A stretch of 64,000 bases of DNA, taken from an uncultured Caldimonas sp. (lineage in GTDB: Bacteria > Pseudomonadota > Gammaproteobacteria > Burkholderiales > Burkholderiaceae). The DNA lies in assembly GCF_946480305.1 (NCBI RefSeq), contig NZ_CAMLJQ010000016.1, forward strand, positions 27,804 through 91,803, given 5' to 3'. Below the pieces are notes generated by a model. The model saw only the letters and a program-made list of their open reading frames with translations, had not been told where the DNA came from and did no database searches. The position numbers and the translations under genes are program-made. Position 1 is the first letter of the stretch, and each line of letters opens with the position of its first letter. Positions 19,511 through 28,919 of the stretch are shown here, one piece after another.

Positions 19511-19866
19511 TGCTCGAAGAACACCAGTCGGTTGCCGAACGGATCGGTGATGCGCATCTCGTTCATGCCCCACGGTTGCGACTCGATGCCAGGCCGCGCG
19601 CCAGGGTGACCGCGCGATTGCAGTTCGGCAAGATAGGCCGGCAGCCCGCTCACTTCGATGCGCACCGCGGAGCCGGGCGTGGCATCGCCATGGTGTTCGC
19701 TGAGATGCAGCACGCAGGCGCCGCGTGAAGCCTGCGCATACAGCGGCATGCCGTCCTCGAAACGGTGCTCCCAGTCGACCGTGAAGCCCAGGAAGTCGCC
19801 ATAGAAGCGTTTGGCGATGTGCTCGTCGAAGATGCGCAGGATGGGAATGGGGGCACCAAGGCTCAT
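19495..19866 (-). CDS. Glyoxalase/VOC superfamily protein
   Basis: A 123-residue single VOC fold (beta-alpha-beta-beta-beta units), similar in size to bleomycin-resistance and glyoxalase-like proteins. The ATG at 19866 begins MSLGAPIPILRIFDEH; the open frame extends to 19941 without family-like sequence. Signatures are AKRFYGDFLGFTVDWEHRF, then CVLHLSEHHGD, and near the end MNEMRITDPFGNRLVFFE, with His and Glu at positions used for metal binding in the superfamily. Substrate unknown; it may bind or modify a small toxic compound. It lies upstream of the HTH gene on the same strand, but the strong promoter between them makes independent regulation likely. Confidence 0.8.
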   Translation of the reverse strand: MSLGAPIPILRIFDEHIAKRFYGDFLGFTVDWEHRFEDGMPLYAQASRGACVLHLSEHHGDATPGSAVRIEVSGLPAYLAELQSRGHPGARPGIESQPWGMNEMRITDPFGNRLVFFEHVNQS

Positions 19867-19945
19867 GGGTATCGGGTGGATGCACCACCGCCGAGACGAC
19901 GACAGGCCCGACTCTACTCTTCGACCACCGGTTTCATGCACGAGC

Positions 19946-20266
19946 TCAGATGACGCCCATCAGGCTCACGGCCCCGAGCAGGACGACCAGCAACAGCGCC
20001 GCAATGCTCGACTTCGACACGCCTTGCCTCCACAGCGACACGCCGGCGCCGAGACAGGCAAGCACCGCCAGACCCCATGCCAGCAGCCACACCGCGGAGC
20101 CGTAGACGAGATGCGACGGAATACCGCCGCCCGCGAGTTCGACCGGCGCCCGCAGCGTGACGATGAAGGCCGCGAACATCGCCAACGCCCAGGCCAGCAA
20201 GGCCAGTGGCAGCAAGGCACGCGGCAGCCACGCACCGGCGTGGTGTTGTACGGTCACCGGGTTCAT
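19946..20266 (-). CDS. Small inner-membrane protein of the WG-repeat operon
   Basis: A 106-residue very hydrophobic protein, with about three membrane helices near residues 14-36, 53-73 and 86-104 (LLPLALLAWALAMFAAFIV, AVWLLAWGLAVLACLGAG, SIAALLLVVLLGAVSLM). The ATG at 20266 overlaps the stop of the large WG-repeat gene by 4 bases, so translation is coupled and the two products probably act together. I recognise no family. It may anchor or export the partner, or be part of an envelope complex; this is inferred from the operon only. Confidence 0.65.
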   Translation of the reverse strand: MNPVTVQHHAGAWLPRALLPLALLAWALAMFAAFIVTLRAPVELAGGGIPSHLVYGSAVWLLAWGLAVLACLGAGVSLWRQGVSKSSIAALLLVVLLGAVSLMGVI

Positions 20267-23184
20267 GGGCAGCGCTTCGATTTCAGCAATGCGGGGTTGA
20301 TGTCCTTGGGCCAGACGATCTGCTGCCTGGCATCGACGAGCACGGGGCGGGTGCCGCACATCCACGCGCCCTGCACGATCACCCGGCCCGCCTTGTCGAT
20401 CACCGCAAGGTTGCCGTGCTGCGTCACGGTGGCACGGTCTTCGGAGAACGGCCCGGCCCACTCGAAGCGTGGTGGGATGACCAGCTTGGCCTTGCTGTCG
20501 ATGTAGCCGTAGCGCTCGGCCGGTGTTTCGCCACGCTTGCGCGCCACGGGCTTCATCACCGCCGCCCGGTCGTTCGACATCGGCTCGATCTTTTCGTAGG
20601 GCAGGCGGCCGATTTCCACGCCACGCGAGTCGATCAGCACCTTCTCGTCGGTGTCGTTCTTGCGCAGCACGGCTCGGCCTTCCGAGAAGTTCTCGTCGAC
20701 CTCGCCATCCACCACGAGGCGCTGCTGCCAATCGAATCCGTAGAACACCGTGCGTTCGCGGTATCCGGCAACGGGCTCGATGTTGCGCCACCACTGGTCG
20801 GCCGATTCTTCGGGCGAGGTCTGCGGCTGCTCGGGCGACGACGTTCGGCCGCGTCTGTCGACGAGCCGCTCCTGCGTGCCGTCCGTCTCGTGGCTGTACT
20901 GGTCGGCGTGCCAACTCAGCCCGAAGTAGCTGGGGGGCAGCACCCATTCGCCACGGGTGTTGATCATGCCTTCCTGCGACTTGGGCGACGCGGCGAACCA
21001 GCCATCGCCGAGCACGGCGAGCGACTCGTACATGGGGCTCAACGTGGCAGCGCCGTCGATCTTCGCCACGCCGTCGCGGTCATCAACGCTGAAGAAGACG
21101 AGATCGGAATAGTCTTCGTCCCACGTGACGCTGTCGTAGATGGGCGGCAGCACGACGTTGCCCTTGGGGCCCAGCAGCCCATGGCGCTCGTCGCGTCTGT
21201 CGTCCTCATCGACCGGGTGACGCAGCGCCATCTCGGCACGCACCTGCCAGCCGAGCAACCGACCGCCGTGCATCACCGGCTTGGGCGCCTCGGTGTACTG
21301 TGCCGCCACCACCCAGTGGCCCTGCTCGTCGACGAGGCCCCAACGCGACTTTTGCCGTGCTGGCGCGAGGCCTTCAACGACATCGCCATCACGCACCGGC
21401 GTGGATGCTGCATCGCCTTCAGCGGCGCTCGCAGGCGGGTCGATGCGATCGATGGTCTTGCGCTTCACGTCCATGCGCACGGTGCGATCCTCGCGGTCCT
21501 CGCCTTCGAGGACGAACGGAGCCACACGGTCGAATCGGAAGGCGTCCTCCGGGATCAGGTGCAGGCCCCCGGTGTTGTCCACCACGAGATCGCGCTCCAA
21601 CTTCTCGGCGAATGCGGTGCCGTTGCGAAACAGGCTGAGCGCGTCGAAGCGCGGCGCCATCACCCAATCGCCCTTGCCGTCGATGGCGCCAAAGCCGGAG
21701 GCTGTCTTGACCGGCAGCGGGCCTTCCAGCGGTTCGTCCTCCTCGCCATAGCCGTCGTTGGTCGACACCCGGTCGTACTGCCACTCCGGGCGAGACACGA
21801 CGCGGCCCTCGCGCGTGACGATCGCCATGCGTTCATAGCCCCCGGTGAGCACCGCCAGCGGCAGCAGATGGGGTGACGCCTCTGCGAGCGCGCCGCGCCC
21901 ATTGAGCAGATGGATGTCGTCGTACAGGCCTTTGACCGCGGGGTCTTCACCGCTCAGCAGCAGCTTGCCTTTGGCATCGAGCAGCGCGAAGCGCAGCGCG
22001 GGTTCGCTGGCGCCGCTCGAATCTGCTTCAGGCCCGATGGCGAGCACCATGCCGCCCGCGGTCACTCGAAACGCCTCGACCTTGTCGATTGGCAGAGCGA
22101 TCTGCTGCCCCTGCTGGTCCAGCACGATGGTCTTTTCGCACCCGAGCAAGGCCACGCCGAAAGGCAGCACCTCCGGCTGGGCGTTGTAGCAATGCACCCC
22201 TGCCACGACCACGCTGCCGTTCCGATCCAGCAGGTCCGTTCCCCGTTCACCGGCAGCCCACCGTTCGGCGAAGTACAACCCCTTGCTGAAACTGATGCCG
22301 CTGTAGCGCGGTTCGACCACTACCTTGCCTTGCGAGTCGATGAGCCCGTACACGGAGCCGTCCTCGCCGGGCCTCGACACCTTGGCGAGGCGCCCTTCCC
22401 ATGCCAGGCTGTGCCACGTCGGAGCCACCGCCCAGCGGCCATCGAGCGTCATCAGGCCGTAGAGCGTGTTGTCGTCCACGCGCACGGACGCGGGAAAGCG
22501 CCCGTCCACCATCGGCCCGTGCGCATCGACCCCCGCCGGGAGGGGCAGCACGCGCCCGTCGAGATGCACGAGGTGTTCGGGCTTCGACACTTTGACGACG
22601 GCCAGGCCATGTTCGTTGAAAGCCTCGGCAGACACCCATGAATACCCATCGATGCGGTGAAGGGTTTGGCCGGTGCGCGAAATCAGTCGCAGCGAGCTGC
22701 GGTCGTCCTGCACGATCGCCACGCCGGAGTGGAACGGGTAGGCGTCCTCGAACTGCGGCTCCAGCACCCACTGGCCCAGCCGGTCGATGTAGCCCCACTT
22801 GTCGCCCACGTGCACCGGCGCCACGCCTTCCGAGAACTCGCGCCCGCTGTCGTACCTGGGGGGCAGCACCAGCTCGCCCTTGCGGTTCACATAGCCGGTC
22901 TTCTCGTCGTGCGTGCCGACGGCGGCGAGACCGTCGGAGAACCCGTCGATCCAATCGAACTCGGGCTCGAGGACGACGCGTCCGTTCTTGTCGAGCAGGC
23001 CCCAGGACCGGTCGACGTTGAAGGCGGCCAGGCCATCCTGGTAGGGGCAGATCTGTTGGATGGAAGCGTGCTCGCTCACGCCCCAGTGCTGACACATGGG
23101 CGTGCCGGCCGAGGCCAACGGCGATGCGAACGCCAGCGCGAGTGCAGCGGCAAACGGGGAGCGTTTGAAGGAGTGTTGGGTCAT
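20263..23184 (-). CDS. Large exported WG-repeat protein
   Basis: A protein of about 973 residues built almost entirely of WG repeats, units of about 35 residues with the pattern WGY/L-I/L-D...G..V..P.(Y/F)D....F..G.A. Examples are SWGLLDKNGRVVLEP, KWGYIDRLGQWVLEP and RFALLDAKGKLLLSG. WG repeats form beta-rich propeller-like domains that usually bind other proteins. The N-terminus carries a signal peptide, FKRSPFAAALALAFA then SPLASA, so it should be periplasmic or surface exposed. I chose the ATG at 23184; an in-frame ATG at 23199 would add MQESV. It starts 33 bases after a second WG-repeat gene and overlaps a small membrane protein gene by 4 bases. The biological role is unknown. Confidence 0.85.
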   Translation of the reverse strand: MTQHSFKRSPFAAALALAFASPLASAGTPMCQHWGVSEHASIQQICPYQDGLAAFNVDRSWGLLDKNGRVVLEPEFDWIDGFSDGLAAVGTHDEKTGYVNRKGELVLPPRYDSGREFSEGVAPVHVGDKWGYIDRLGQWVLEPQFEDAYPFHSGVAIVQDDRSSLRLISRTGQTLHRIDGYSWVSAEAFNEHGLAVVKVSKPEHLVHLDGRVLPLPAGVDAHGPMVDGRFPASVRVDDNTLYGLMTLDGRWAVAPTWHSLAWEGRLAKVSRPGEDGSVYGLIDSQGKVVVEPRYSGISFSKGLYFAERWAAGERGTDLLDRNGSVVVAGVHCYNAQPEVLPFGVALLGCEKTIVLDQQGQQIALPIDKVEAFRVTAGGMVLAIGPEADSSGASEPALRFALLDAKGKLLLSGEDPAVKGLYDDIHLLNGRGALAEASPHLLPLAVLTGGYERMAIVTREGRVVSRPEWQYDRVSTNDGYGEEDEPLEGPLPVKTASGFGAIDGKGDWVMAPRFDALSLFRNGTAFAEKLERDLVVDNTGGLHLIPEDAFRFDRVAPFVLEGEDREDRTVRMDVKRKTIDRIDPPASAAEGDAASTPVRDGDVVEGLAPARQKSRWGLVDEQGHWVVAAQYTEAPKPVMHGGRLLGWQVRAEMALRHPVDEDDRRDERHGLLGPKGNVVLPPIYDSVTWDEDYSDLVFFSVDDRDGVAKIDGAATLSPMYESLAVLGDGWFAASPKSQEGMINTRGEWVLPPSYFGLSWHADQYSHETDGTQERLVDRRGRTSSPEQPQTSPEESADQWWRNIEPVAGYRERTVFYGFDWQQRLVVDGEVDENFSEGRAVLRKNDTDEKVLIDSRGVEIGRLPYEKIEPMSNDRAAVMKPVARKRGETPAERYGYIDSKAKLVIPPRFEWAGPFSEDRATVTQHGNLAVIDKAGRVIVQGAWMCGTRPVLVDARQQIVWPKDINPALLKSKRCP

Positions 23185-23217
23185 GACGCTTTCTTGCATT
23201 CGATGTCGGCCGCGGGT

Positions 23218-25602
23218 TCAGCAGCCCGGGGTCTTGTTGCCTGCACCGGGCACCCACCGCGGCTCGCCGCATTCGTAGCTCACGCGGCCCAGGCGCCTTC
23301 CTCGAAGGTCGAGCAAATCCAGCGATTCGAAGGCATGCACCCAGACCACCCCTTGCGAGAACCGTCCGATCTCGGCGTAGGTGGGCTTCACCACGATCTT
23401 CAGGTCGTTGTCGATCCAGCCCCATTGCTCCGATTCGTCTCGCACGGCAACCGCGTTGGCGCCGATCGCATGGGCGGTGAGGTATTTCGTCTTGTGCCGT
23501 CGGCCGGTGGCAAGCTCATGGAACTCCATGAAATCGGTGTCCTCTCTGCGCCAGCGCGCCAGCCAACGCGGCGAGACCGCCTGCCACGCACCTTCCACTG
23601 AAGTGCGCACCTTTCCGTCGCTTTGGCGGACCAGGGTTTCGAGGCGGTCGTCTTCTTTTCTCTCGGCGGTGACGAAGCCTTCGATGCCGGCATGCATATC
23701 GCCCATCAGGCTGCCAGGCCACGCACGAGGCGACGTGCCGCCCAGGATCTCGACTGACTCCTCATGTTGCAGCAGCAGGCTGCGCGGCAGCGAGGCCAGG
23801 CGGCTCAGCGCCTCTGCCTTGTGGGTGGAAACGGTGCTGCCCTGGGCATCGACGATCGCGTAGTTCGTCCCCGGTTGCTGGACGACAAGTGCCTCCTCGT
23901 TCACGAACTCGGTGCTGTGTGTGTCCTCGCGCGAGTACCAGAGCACCCGGTTGAACCACACCGGCTCACGCCCGTAGAACAGCACGCCCGAACGGTCCAT
24001 GCCGTGCAGCAGCCAGCCATGTGAGGTTTTCGTGGTACTCCGGATGGGCGTCTTGCCACCTTGTGCGTCGATCAGGTAGCGACGCCTCTCCTCGTCCCTG
24101 CACAGCCAGGTGTCGCCGGTCAGATGCTCCAGCCGCTCGCACTCGGGGCGCAGCAACCAGCTGCCGTCGGCCTTCCTCACACCTTCGAGATCGTCGACCT
24201 CCTCGCTGTAGGTCTTGCCTGAATCGGAGATCTCGTAGACCCGGCCCTGCGATTCCCAGATCACGTCCCCGGTCTGCATCGACATGACCCCTTCACGCCG
24301 ATCACGCCCCTCGAACGTGGCCGTCATGTCGTCGTGCACTTGCTTCCAGCGGATGCCGGGCGGTGGCAGCAGCACCTTGCCCGAGGCAAAGGCCCACCCG
24401 GCGTTCTCACCCGCCCATATACGGGCCCGGCCCTGCTCGAAGAGCCCCACGTGGTCGTAGTGCGGCTGCACGACCCACTCGCCCTTCCCGTTGATCGCGC
24501 CGTAGCCGCCCAAGGTCTCGACGACCAGCGGCAGTTCCAGCGAATACTCGCCACGAGGGAAGGACAGCCACTCCTCGTTGAAGACGATGCGCCCTTGCGG
24601 GTCGATCAGCCCGAGCGGCTTCTTGACGCCTTCCTTGGGTTGCAGCAGCGCCAGCGGTGCACCGGGTGCAATGGGTGGCATGGCCCGCACGTCGTAGTGC
24701 GCTTCCAACGCCTCGCCGGCGGCCCCGATGGCGGCCTTCAAGGTCTTGCGATCGAAGGCGGCAGGGGTTCCATCGGGGTGCAGGAAATGCATCTCGCCGT
24801 CGCGCCACACGCCCCAGTAGCCGTGATATTCCGAGACGACCGCTGCACCCAGGTCAACCAGCTTTTCGCCCTTGTGGTTGATCAGCCACGATGACAGCAC
24901 GTCGACGGAGACCGCGGCGTAGCCGCGCATGAACGATGAGGCCCTGACGTACTGCGGCTCGATGGCCCACTTGCCTTGCAGATCGACGTAGCCGAACTTG
25001 CCCACGCCCTCATCCAGCGCAGCGCGGATCAGGCCTTCGCGGGGCTGATCGGCCGCCACGGCGCCGAGGGGCAGCGGCGTCACCCCGTGCTGCGACGCCA
25101 GCAGTCGGTCGGGTGGCAACTGAACCGCGGCACGGCCCTGCACCATCAGGCTCGCGCCGGTCGGGTCGTAGGGCAGCGGTTGCGCGCCGCCGCTCAATGC
25201 AGCGATGAACTGCCCATCGAGGCCGATCAGGTGCCACGCACCGTATTCACCGCGAGCGAACGCGTGATCCTCGCTGAACGCAGTCGCACCGAAGAAGCGG
25301 GGCGTCAGCAGCCAGTTGCCCTGCTTGTCGATGTAGCCCCACAAGAAGCCGTCTTCGCTCGCAGCCGCGCGACCCTGGGAAAAGGTGCCGACTGCCTTGA
25401 ACTTCGGCAGCACCTTCATCTGGCCGTCGAGCCCGACGAAGCCCCACTTCCCGCCGACATTGACGGCGGCCAGCCCTTCCGACGCCGGGGCGGTGCAGGC
25501 CCCCAGCGATGCGTTGGACGGGTCGGCGCAATCGTCGCTGGGAGATTGCGCCGCGGCGAGGGCGGCGGCGGCCAGCAACGAAACAGCAAACAGTTTTTTC
25601 AT
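23218..25602 (-). CDS. Second exported WG-repeat protein
   Basis: A 794-residue protein with the same WG-repeat architecture as its downstream neighbour. The start MKKLFAVSLLAAAALAAAQS at 25602 is a clear signal peptide, followed by a Cys-containing linker (DDCADPSNASLGAC) and repeats such as KWGFVGLDGQMKVLP, LWGYIDKQGNWLLTP and YGAINGKGEWVVQP. Several central units are degenerate, which is normal for WG arrays. The open frame upstream of 25602 lacks any signal and overlaps the 424-residue secreted protein gene only by its leader region. Spacing to that gene is 16 bases and to the next WG gene 33 bases, so the four genes likely form one operon. The two WG proteins look like an old duplication. 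Confidence 0.85.
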   Translation of the reverse strand: MKKLFAVSLLAAAALAAAQSPSDDCADPSNASLGACTAPASEGLAAVNVGGKWGFVGLDGQMKVLPKFKAVGTFSQGRAAASEDGFLWGYIDKQGNWLLTPRFFGATAFSEDHAFARGEYGAWHLIGLDGQFIAALSGGAQPLPYDPTGASLMVQGRAAVQLPPDRLLASQHGVTPLPLGAVAADQPREGLIRAALDEGVGKFGYVDLQGKWAIEPQYVRASSFMRGYAAVSVDVLSSWLINHKGEKLVDLGAAVVSEYHGYWGVWRDGEMHFLHPDGTPAAFDRKTLKAAIGAAGEALEAHYDVRAMPPIAPGAPLALLQPKEGVKKPLGLIDPQGRIVFNEEWLSFPRGEYSLELPLVVETLGGYGAINGKGEWVVQPHYDHVGLFEQGRARIWAGENAGWAFASGKVLLPPPGIRWKQVHDDMTATFEGRDRREGVMSMQTGDVIWESQGRVYEISDSGKTYSEEVDDLEGVRKADGSWLLRPECERLEHLTGDTWLCRDEERRRYLIDAQGGKTPIRSTTKTSHGWLLHGMDRSGVLFYGREPVWFNRVLWYSREDTHSTEFVNEEALVVQQPGTNYAIVDAQGSTVSTHKAEALSRLASLPRSLLLQHEESVEILGGTSPRAWPGSLMGDMHAGIEGFVTAERKEDDRLETLVRQSDGKVRTSVEGAWQAVSPRWLARWRREDTDFMEFHELATGRRHKTKYLTAHAIGANAVAVRDESEQWGWIDNDLKIVVKPTYAEIGRFSQGVVWVHAFESLDLLDLRGRRLGRVSYECGEPRWVPGAGNKTPGC

Positions 25603-25618
25603 GGCAATGCGTGCGGGG

Positions 25619-26893
25619 TCAGAAGATGCAGGCGGGCAGGCGCTGCGAGCGCCGTTGCTGCCACAGGGCGTGCGCATGGAGCAGCAGGGCCTCGGGCGTC
25701 TGCAGCGTCTCGGGGAAGTCCTCGGCGGTGAACTGCAGCGGCTCGTTGTCGTCTTCCGAAGGTGCCGAGGCGCATTGGGCGGCCGCTGCCCGGCAGATGA
25801 GATACCCGGCCCGCATGTGGCCTTCCTGCTCCCCGCCCGGCCACAGGCTGAACACCTGCGGTTCGTTCCCCCAATCGGAGAGATAGCTGCGCTGCACGCC
25901 GCCCCACACGTCTTCCCACGGCAGGGCCTGCTTCAGCAGCACCTTGCCGCTTTCGTCGACCCACAACAGCTGCTTTGCGACGACGATCCCGGAGTGGCAG
26001 TCCAGGCGTGCCTGCAGGCGCACGTCCGTCGCGCCTGGGGCTTCCGGTGGCGGCTCGATGCCGAACAGCCCACGGATCGGCTCGGAGAATTCGATCGATC
26101 CGTCGTTCCTCACTTCCAGCGTGTTCACCTCCACCCGCCGCTCCTGCAGCCACGCCAGGGCACGGGCCTGCGCGCCCTCGGGCGCACGCGCACGGAGCAC
26201 GGCGTTTGGTGCCGGCCGCTGGGTGAAGCCGGACAGCCAGTCGGCGTATTGGCGGCGCAGGCCCTCGAACAGACGGTCCGGCTGGCCCTTGCTCGATTTC
26301 TCGAGCGCCTCGGCATCGAAGCCCGGCTTGCCCTTGCCGACGAGGTGGGAGGAGTCGTCGCTGAGCGTGGTGACGAGCCGCTGGTAGCCGATGAACGGCA
26401 CCCTGTTCGCGTTGCGAGCACGCGACTTCTTGAGCTGCGGGTCGTGGTAGCCCGCGCACGCCAGAAAGCGCTCGCTGTTCGACGGCCAGCGGTGCGCCCC
26501 GCCACCGCTCTGCCCGGTGCGCACCAGATCGGCGATCCACTCGTCGCGGCCGAAGTCGCGCCGCGCCACCGTCTCGCCCGTGTCGGTGATCAGTTGGTGG
26601 GAGGTGTCGATCGACAGCCCCGTGTCGCAATCGATCAGTTGCGTGTAGTACTCGTACGAGGCGGCGTCCCAGTCCTTCTTGGCCCACGTGCCCTCGGGCG
26701 AATGCCCGGGGTAGCGCGTCGCGCCTTGCAGCAGGCCGTCCGGCCGCAGGCGCAGGGCCTTGTAGTGCACCGCGTGCGCACTGTCGTTGTGATACATGGG
26801 GAAGTACAGCCAGTCGCGCTCGTTGGCGCTGGCGGCAGCACAGGCAAACAGGGCGAGTACGCCGAACAGGTGCTGTCGGATCTTGGGTTTCAT
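25619..26893 (-). CDS. Secreted protein of unknown function, first gene of the WG-repeat operon
   Basis: A 424-residue protein with signal peptide MKPKIRQHLFGVLALFACAA then SANERDW; the ATG at 26893 is preferred to a TTG at 26899. The N-terminal third (ERDWLYFPMYHNDSAH, KALRLRPDGLL, QLIDCDTGLSID) faintly resembles surface-adhesin-E-like domains, which start with a residue-conversion pattern ending in a DC motif, but I cannot assign the family firmly. The remainder has isolated Cys residues (CAGYHD, RLDCHSG, YLICRAA), perhaps disulphide-bonded in the periplasm. It precedes the two WG-repeat genes by 16 bases and probably shares their transcript. Confidence 0.7.
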   Translation of the reverse strand: MKPKIRQHLFGVLALFACAAASANERDWLYFPMYHNDSAHAVHYKALRLRPDGLLQGATRYPGHSPEGTWAKKDWDAASYEYYTQLIDCDTGLSIDTSHQLITDTGETVARRDFGRDEWIADLVRTGQSGGGAHRWPSNSERFLACAGYHDPQLKKSRARNANRVPFIGYQRLVTTLSDDSSHLVGKGKPGFDAEALEKSSKGQPDRLFEGLRRQYADWLSGFTQRPAPNAVLRARAPEGAQARALAWLQERRVEVNTLEVRNDGSIEFSEPIRGLFGIEPPPEAPGATDVRLQARLDCHSGIVVAKQLLWVDESGKVLLKQALPWEDVWGGVQRSYLSDWGNEPQVFSLWPGGEQEGHMRAGYLICRAAAAQCASAPSEDDNEPLQFTAEDFPETLQTPEALLLHAHALWQQRRSQRLPACIF

Positions 26894-27008
26894 CGGCAAC
26901 AGGAAAAAACAATGCGGTGGCGAGCCTGGGTGGCTCGCTTTCGAAACGGGGATGACGAACTCGCGTCGGCTGCGCGGCCCGCTGGAGGCGCAGGCGGCGC
27001 CGTCTGCG

Positions 27009-27623
27009 CTACACGCTCTGCGGCTCGTCCAGCGCGCGGCGGATCTTGGCGACGTCGGTGCGTTGCACGTACTTGAGGATGTTGCGCCACACGCTGTGGA
27101 AGCCGTAGCCGCCCTGCGTCATCTCGCGGATGGCCTCCTCGCGCGTCCAGCCCTGCTCGACCATGCGGTACATCGCGCACATCAGCCCGGTGCGGTCAGC
27201 GCCGTGCTGGCAGTGGATGAGGAAGGGACCCTTTTCCTGCACGCGCAGGAAGCGCAGCACGGCAACCACGTGTTCGTCTTCGATGTCCCAGGTGTTGATG
27301 CGCAACTGGTGGTTGAGCAGCCCGGTGCCGCGGATCTCGTCGTGGTCGGTGTGGAAGGCGCGCAGGTTGATCACGGTGCGGATGCCCAGGCGCTGCAGTT
27401 CCGCCATGCCGCGCGCCTTGGGCTGCTCGCTGCGGTACAGGTGCTCGGTCACCCGGTGCAGGTTGCGCACGCCGGGCAGTTCGAGCGGCTGTGCCCAGTG
27501 GGCGGGGCGGTCGGTTGCGGCGTGCGAGCTCGCGGTGGCGTGGCCGAGCGGCGCCAGGGTCAGCAGCGCGAGGCAGTCGCGCCGGCGCAGTCCGGCGCCA
27601 AGGGGGTGGCGGAAGGTTTTCAT
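27009..27623 (-). CDS. Exported dual-specificity/tyrosine phosphatase-like protein
   Basis: A 204-residue phosphatase of the cysteine-dependent superfamily. The P-loop HCQHGADRTG contains the CX5R motif with catalytic Cys and Arg, and LRAFHTDHDEIRGTG precedes it where the general-acid loop is expected. The N-terminus (GLRRRDCLALLTLAPLGHATA) resembles a Tat or Sec signal, so it may act in the periplasm. I chose ATG 27623; an in-frame ATG at 27638 would add five residues. The gene follows the glycosyltransferase gene by about 28 bases on the same strand and probably shares its transcript. Substrate could be a phospholipid-related phosphate or a phosphoprotein; the sequence does not decide. Confidence 0.78.
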   Translation of the reverse strand: MKTFRHPLGAGLRRRDCLALLTLAPLGHATASSHAATDRPAHWAQPLELPGVRNLHRVTEHLYRSEQPKARGMAELQRLGIRTVINLRAFHTDHDEIRGTGLLNHQLRINTWDIEDEHVVAVLRFLRVQEKGPFLIHCQHGADRTGLMCAMYRMVEQGWTREEAIREMTQGGYGFHSVWRNILKYVQRTDVAKIRRALDEPQSV

Positions 27624-27651
27624 GGTGGTGAATCGCATGGGTCTGTGCCGG

Positions 27652-28809
27652 TCAAGCAGCGGCGGTGCGGGCAACACGGGGTGCAATGGCTGCGAGCACG
27701 GCCTCGGCCACGTCGCGCGCAGCATGGGGGCGAGCAATGGCAGCGGCGCGCTGGCCCATGGCGCGCAGCCGGTCGCGGTGGCGCACCAGCGCATCGAGCT
27801 TGAATTCGAAGCTGGCGGTGTCGAGCGCGATCAGCGCGGCGCCGCTTTCGAGCAGGTAGTCGGCATTGCGCTCCTCCTGCCCCGGGATCGGCGACACCAG
27901 CAGCATCGGCAGGCCCTTTGCAAGACATTCGGACGTCGAGAGCCCACCCGGCTTGGTGACGACGAGGTCCGCGCAGCTCATCACGCGCTCGACCGTGCGG
28001 GTGAAACCCAGCGGCCACAAGCGGCCCGGGTGTCGTTGCGCGAGCGACTGCAGGCGGGCGAGCAGTTCTTCATTGCGTCCGGCGAGCGCCACGACCTGCA
28101 TGTCATGCGGCAGCGACAGCGCCCGCTCGGCCAGCGTGTCGAGGCTGCCCACGCCACCGCCGCCGGCCATCATCACCACCGTGAAGCGGGTCGGGTCCAG
28201 CCCGAGTTCGGCAGCGCAGGTGGCACGCTCCAGCGGCTCGGCGAAGCGCGGCATCACCGGGATGCCGGTCACCGCGATCCGCTCACGCGGCAAGCCGCGG
28301 TCGGCCAATCGCCACGCCACCTCGTCGTTGGCGACGAAGTAGCCGTCCAGCCCTTCGTGCATCCACAAGCCATGCACGTCGAAGTCGGTCACCTGCACCC
28401 ACACGGGCGGCGTGGGCTCACCCTTGCGGATGCGGCGCGCGAGCAGCTCGGCCGGCAGGAAGTGCGTGCAGACGATCGCGTCGGGCGCGAGTTTCTCGAT
28501 CTCGCGCCACAGCGCGCGGGTGTTGACGCGCTCGACGCCGCGGCGCAGCTTGTCGAACACCGAGCGCGCGTTGCGCTGGTCGGTGCGCTGGTACAGGTAG
28601 GCCCACAGCAGCGGCAGGCGCTCGACCAGCTCGATGTACGACTCGCCGTACAGCTTGCGGAAGCTGGCCGGCACGTGATCGAGCACGTCGAGTTGCGTGA
28701 CCTGCACGGTGGGGTCGGCCGCTTCGGCGGCTGCCGCAATGGCCTGCGCTGCACGCACGTGGCCGGCACCGGCCGAGACGCTGAGCAGCAGGAGGTGTCG
28801 AGGTTTCAT
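27652..28809 (-). CDS. MGDG-synthase/UgtP-type glycolipid glycosyltransferase
   Basis: A 385-residue GT28-type glycosyltransferase resembling processive diacylglycerol glucosyltransferases and plant MGDG synthase. The N-terminal domain starts MKPRHLLLLSVSAGAGHVRA, the acceptor-side glycine-rich loop of the family, and contains the acceptor-binding helix region YIELVERLPLLWAYLY. The C-terminal nucleotide-sugar domain shows MMAGGGGVGSLDTLAE, then VTKPGGLSTSECLAKG, and SPIPGQEERNADYLLE. It should transfer a sugar from a UDP donor to diacylglycerol on the inner membrane, forming glycolipids that replace phospholipids in some bacteria when phosphate is scarce. A start at 28809 is fixed by the family N-terminus. 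Donor sugar and regulation cannot be read from the sequence; no convincing Pho box was found. Confidence 0.85.
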   Translation of the reverse strand: MKPRHLLLLSVSAGAGHVRAAQAIAAAAEAADPTVQVTQLDVLDHVPASFRKLYGESYIELVERLPLLWAYLYQRTDQRNARSVFDKLRRGVERVNTRALWREIEKLAPDAIVCTHFLPAELLARRIRKGEPTPPVWVQVTDFDVHGLWMHEGLDGYFVANDEVAWRLADRGLPRERIAVTGIPVMPRFAEPLERATCAAELGLDPTRFTVVMMAGGGGVGSLDTLAERALSLPHDMQVVALAGRNEELLARLQSLAQRHPGRLWPLGFTRTVERVMSCADLVVTKPGGLSTSECLAKGLPMLLVSPIPGQEERNADYLLESGAALIALDTASFEFKLDALVRHRDRLRAMGQRAAAIARPHAARDVAEAVLAAIAPRVARTAAA

Positions 28810-28919
28810 TGGAAAGCCTTCACGCCGTCACGACAGGGGCGCCGGCAGGTGAAAGGAAACGGCACGCGAGGCTGAACCGGACGTGCCTGTCTCGCCGGGA
28901 ACATCCCACGCGCGGCGTG

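Noticed and set aside
20206..21876. A 556-residue plus-strand frame
   Set aside because: Opposite the WG-repeat gene, which has a signal peptide and clear repeats.
25599..26912. A second minus-strand frame overlapping the secreted protein gene
   Set aside because: Arg/Ala-rich shadow frame; the other frame has a signal peptide and plausible protein sequence.
28810..28919. A Pho box before the glycosyltransferase gene
   Set aside because: Only scattered partial half-sites such as CCTGTCGTGAC were found, no tandem repeat.
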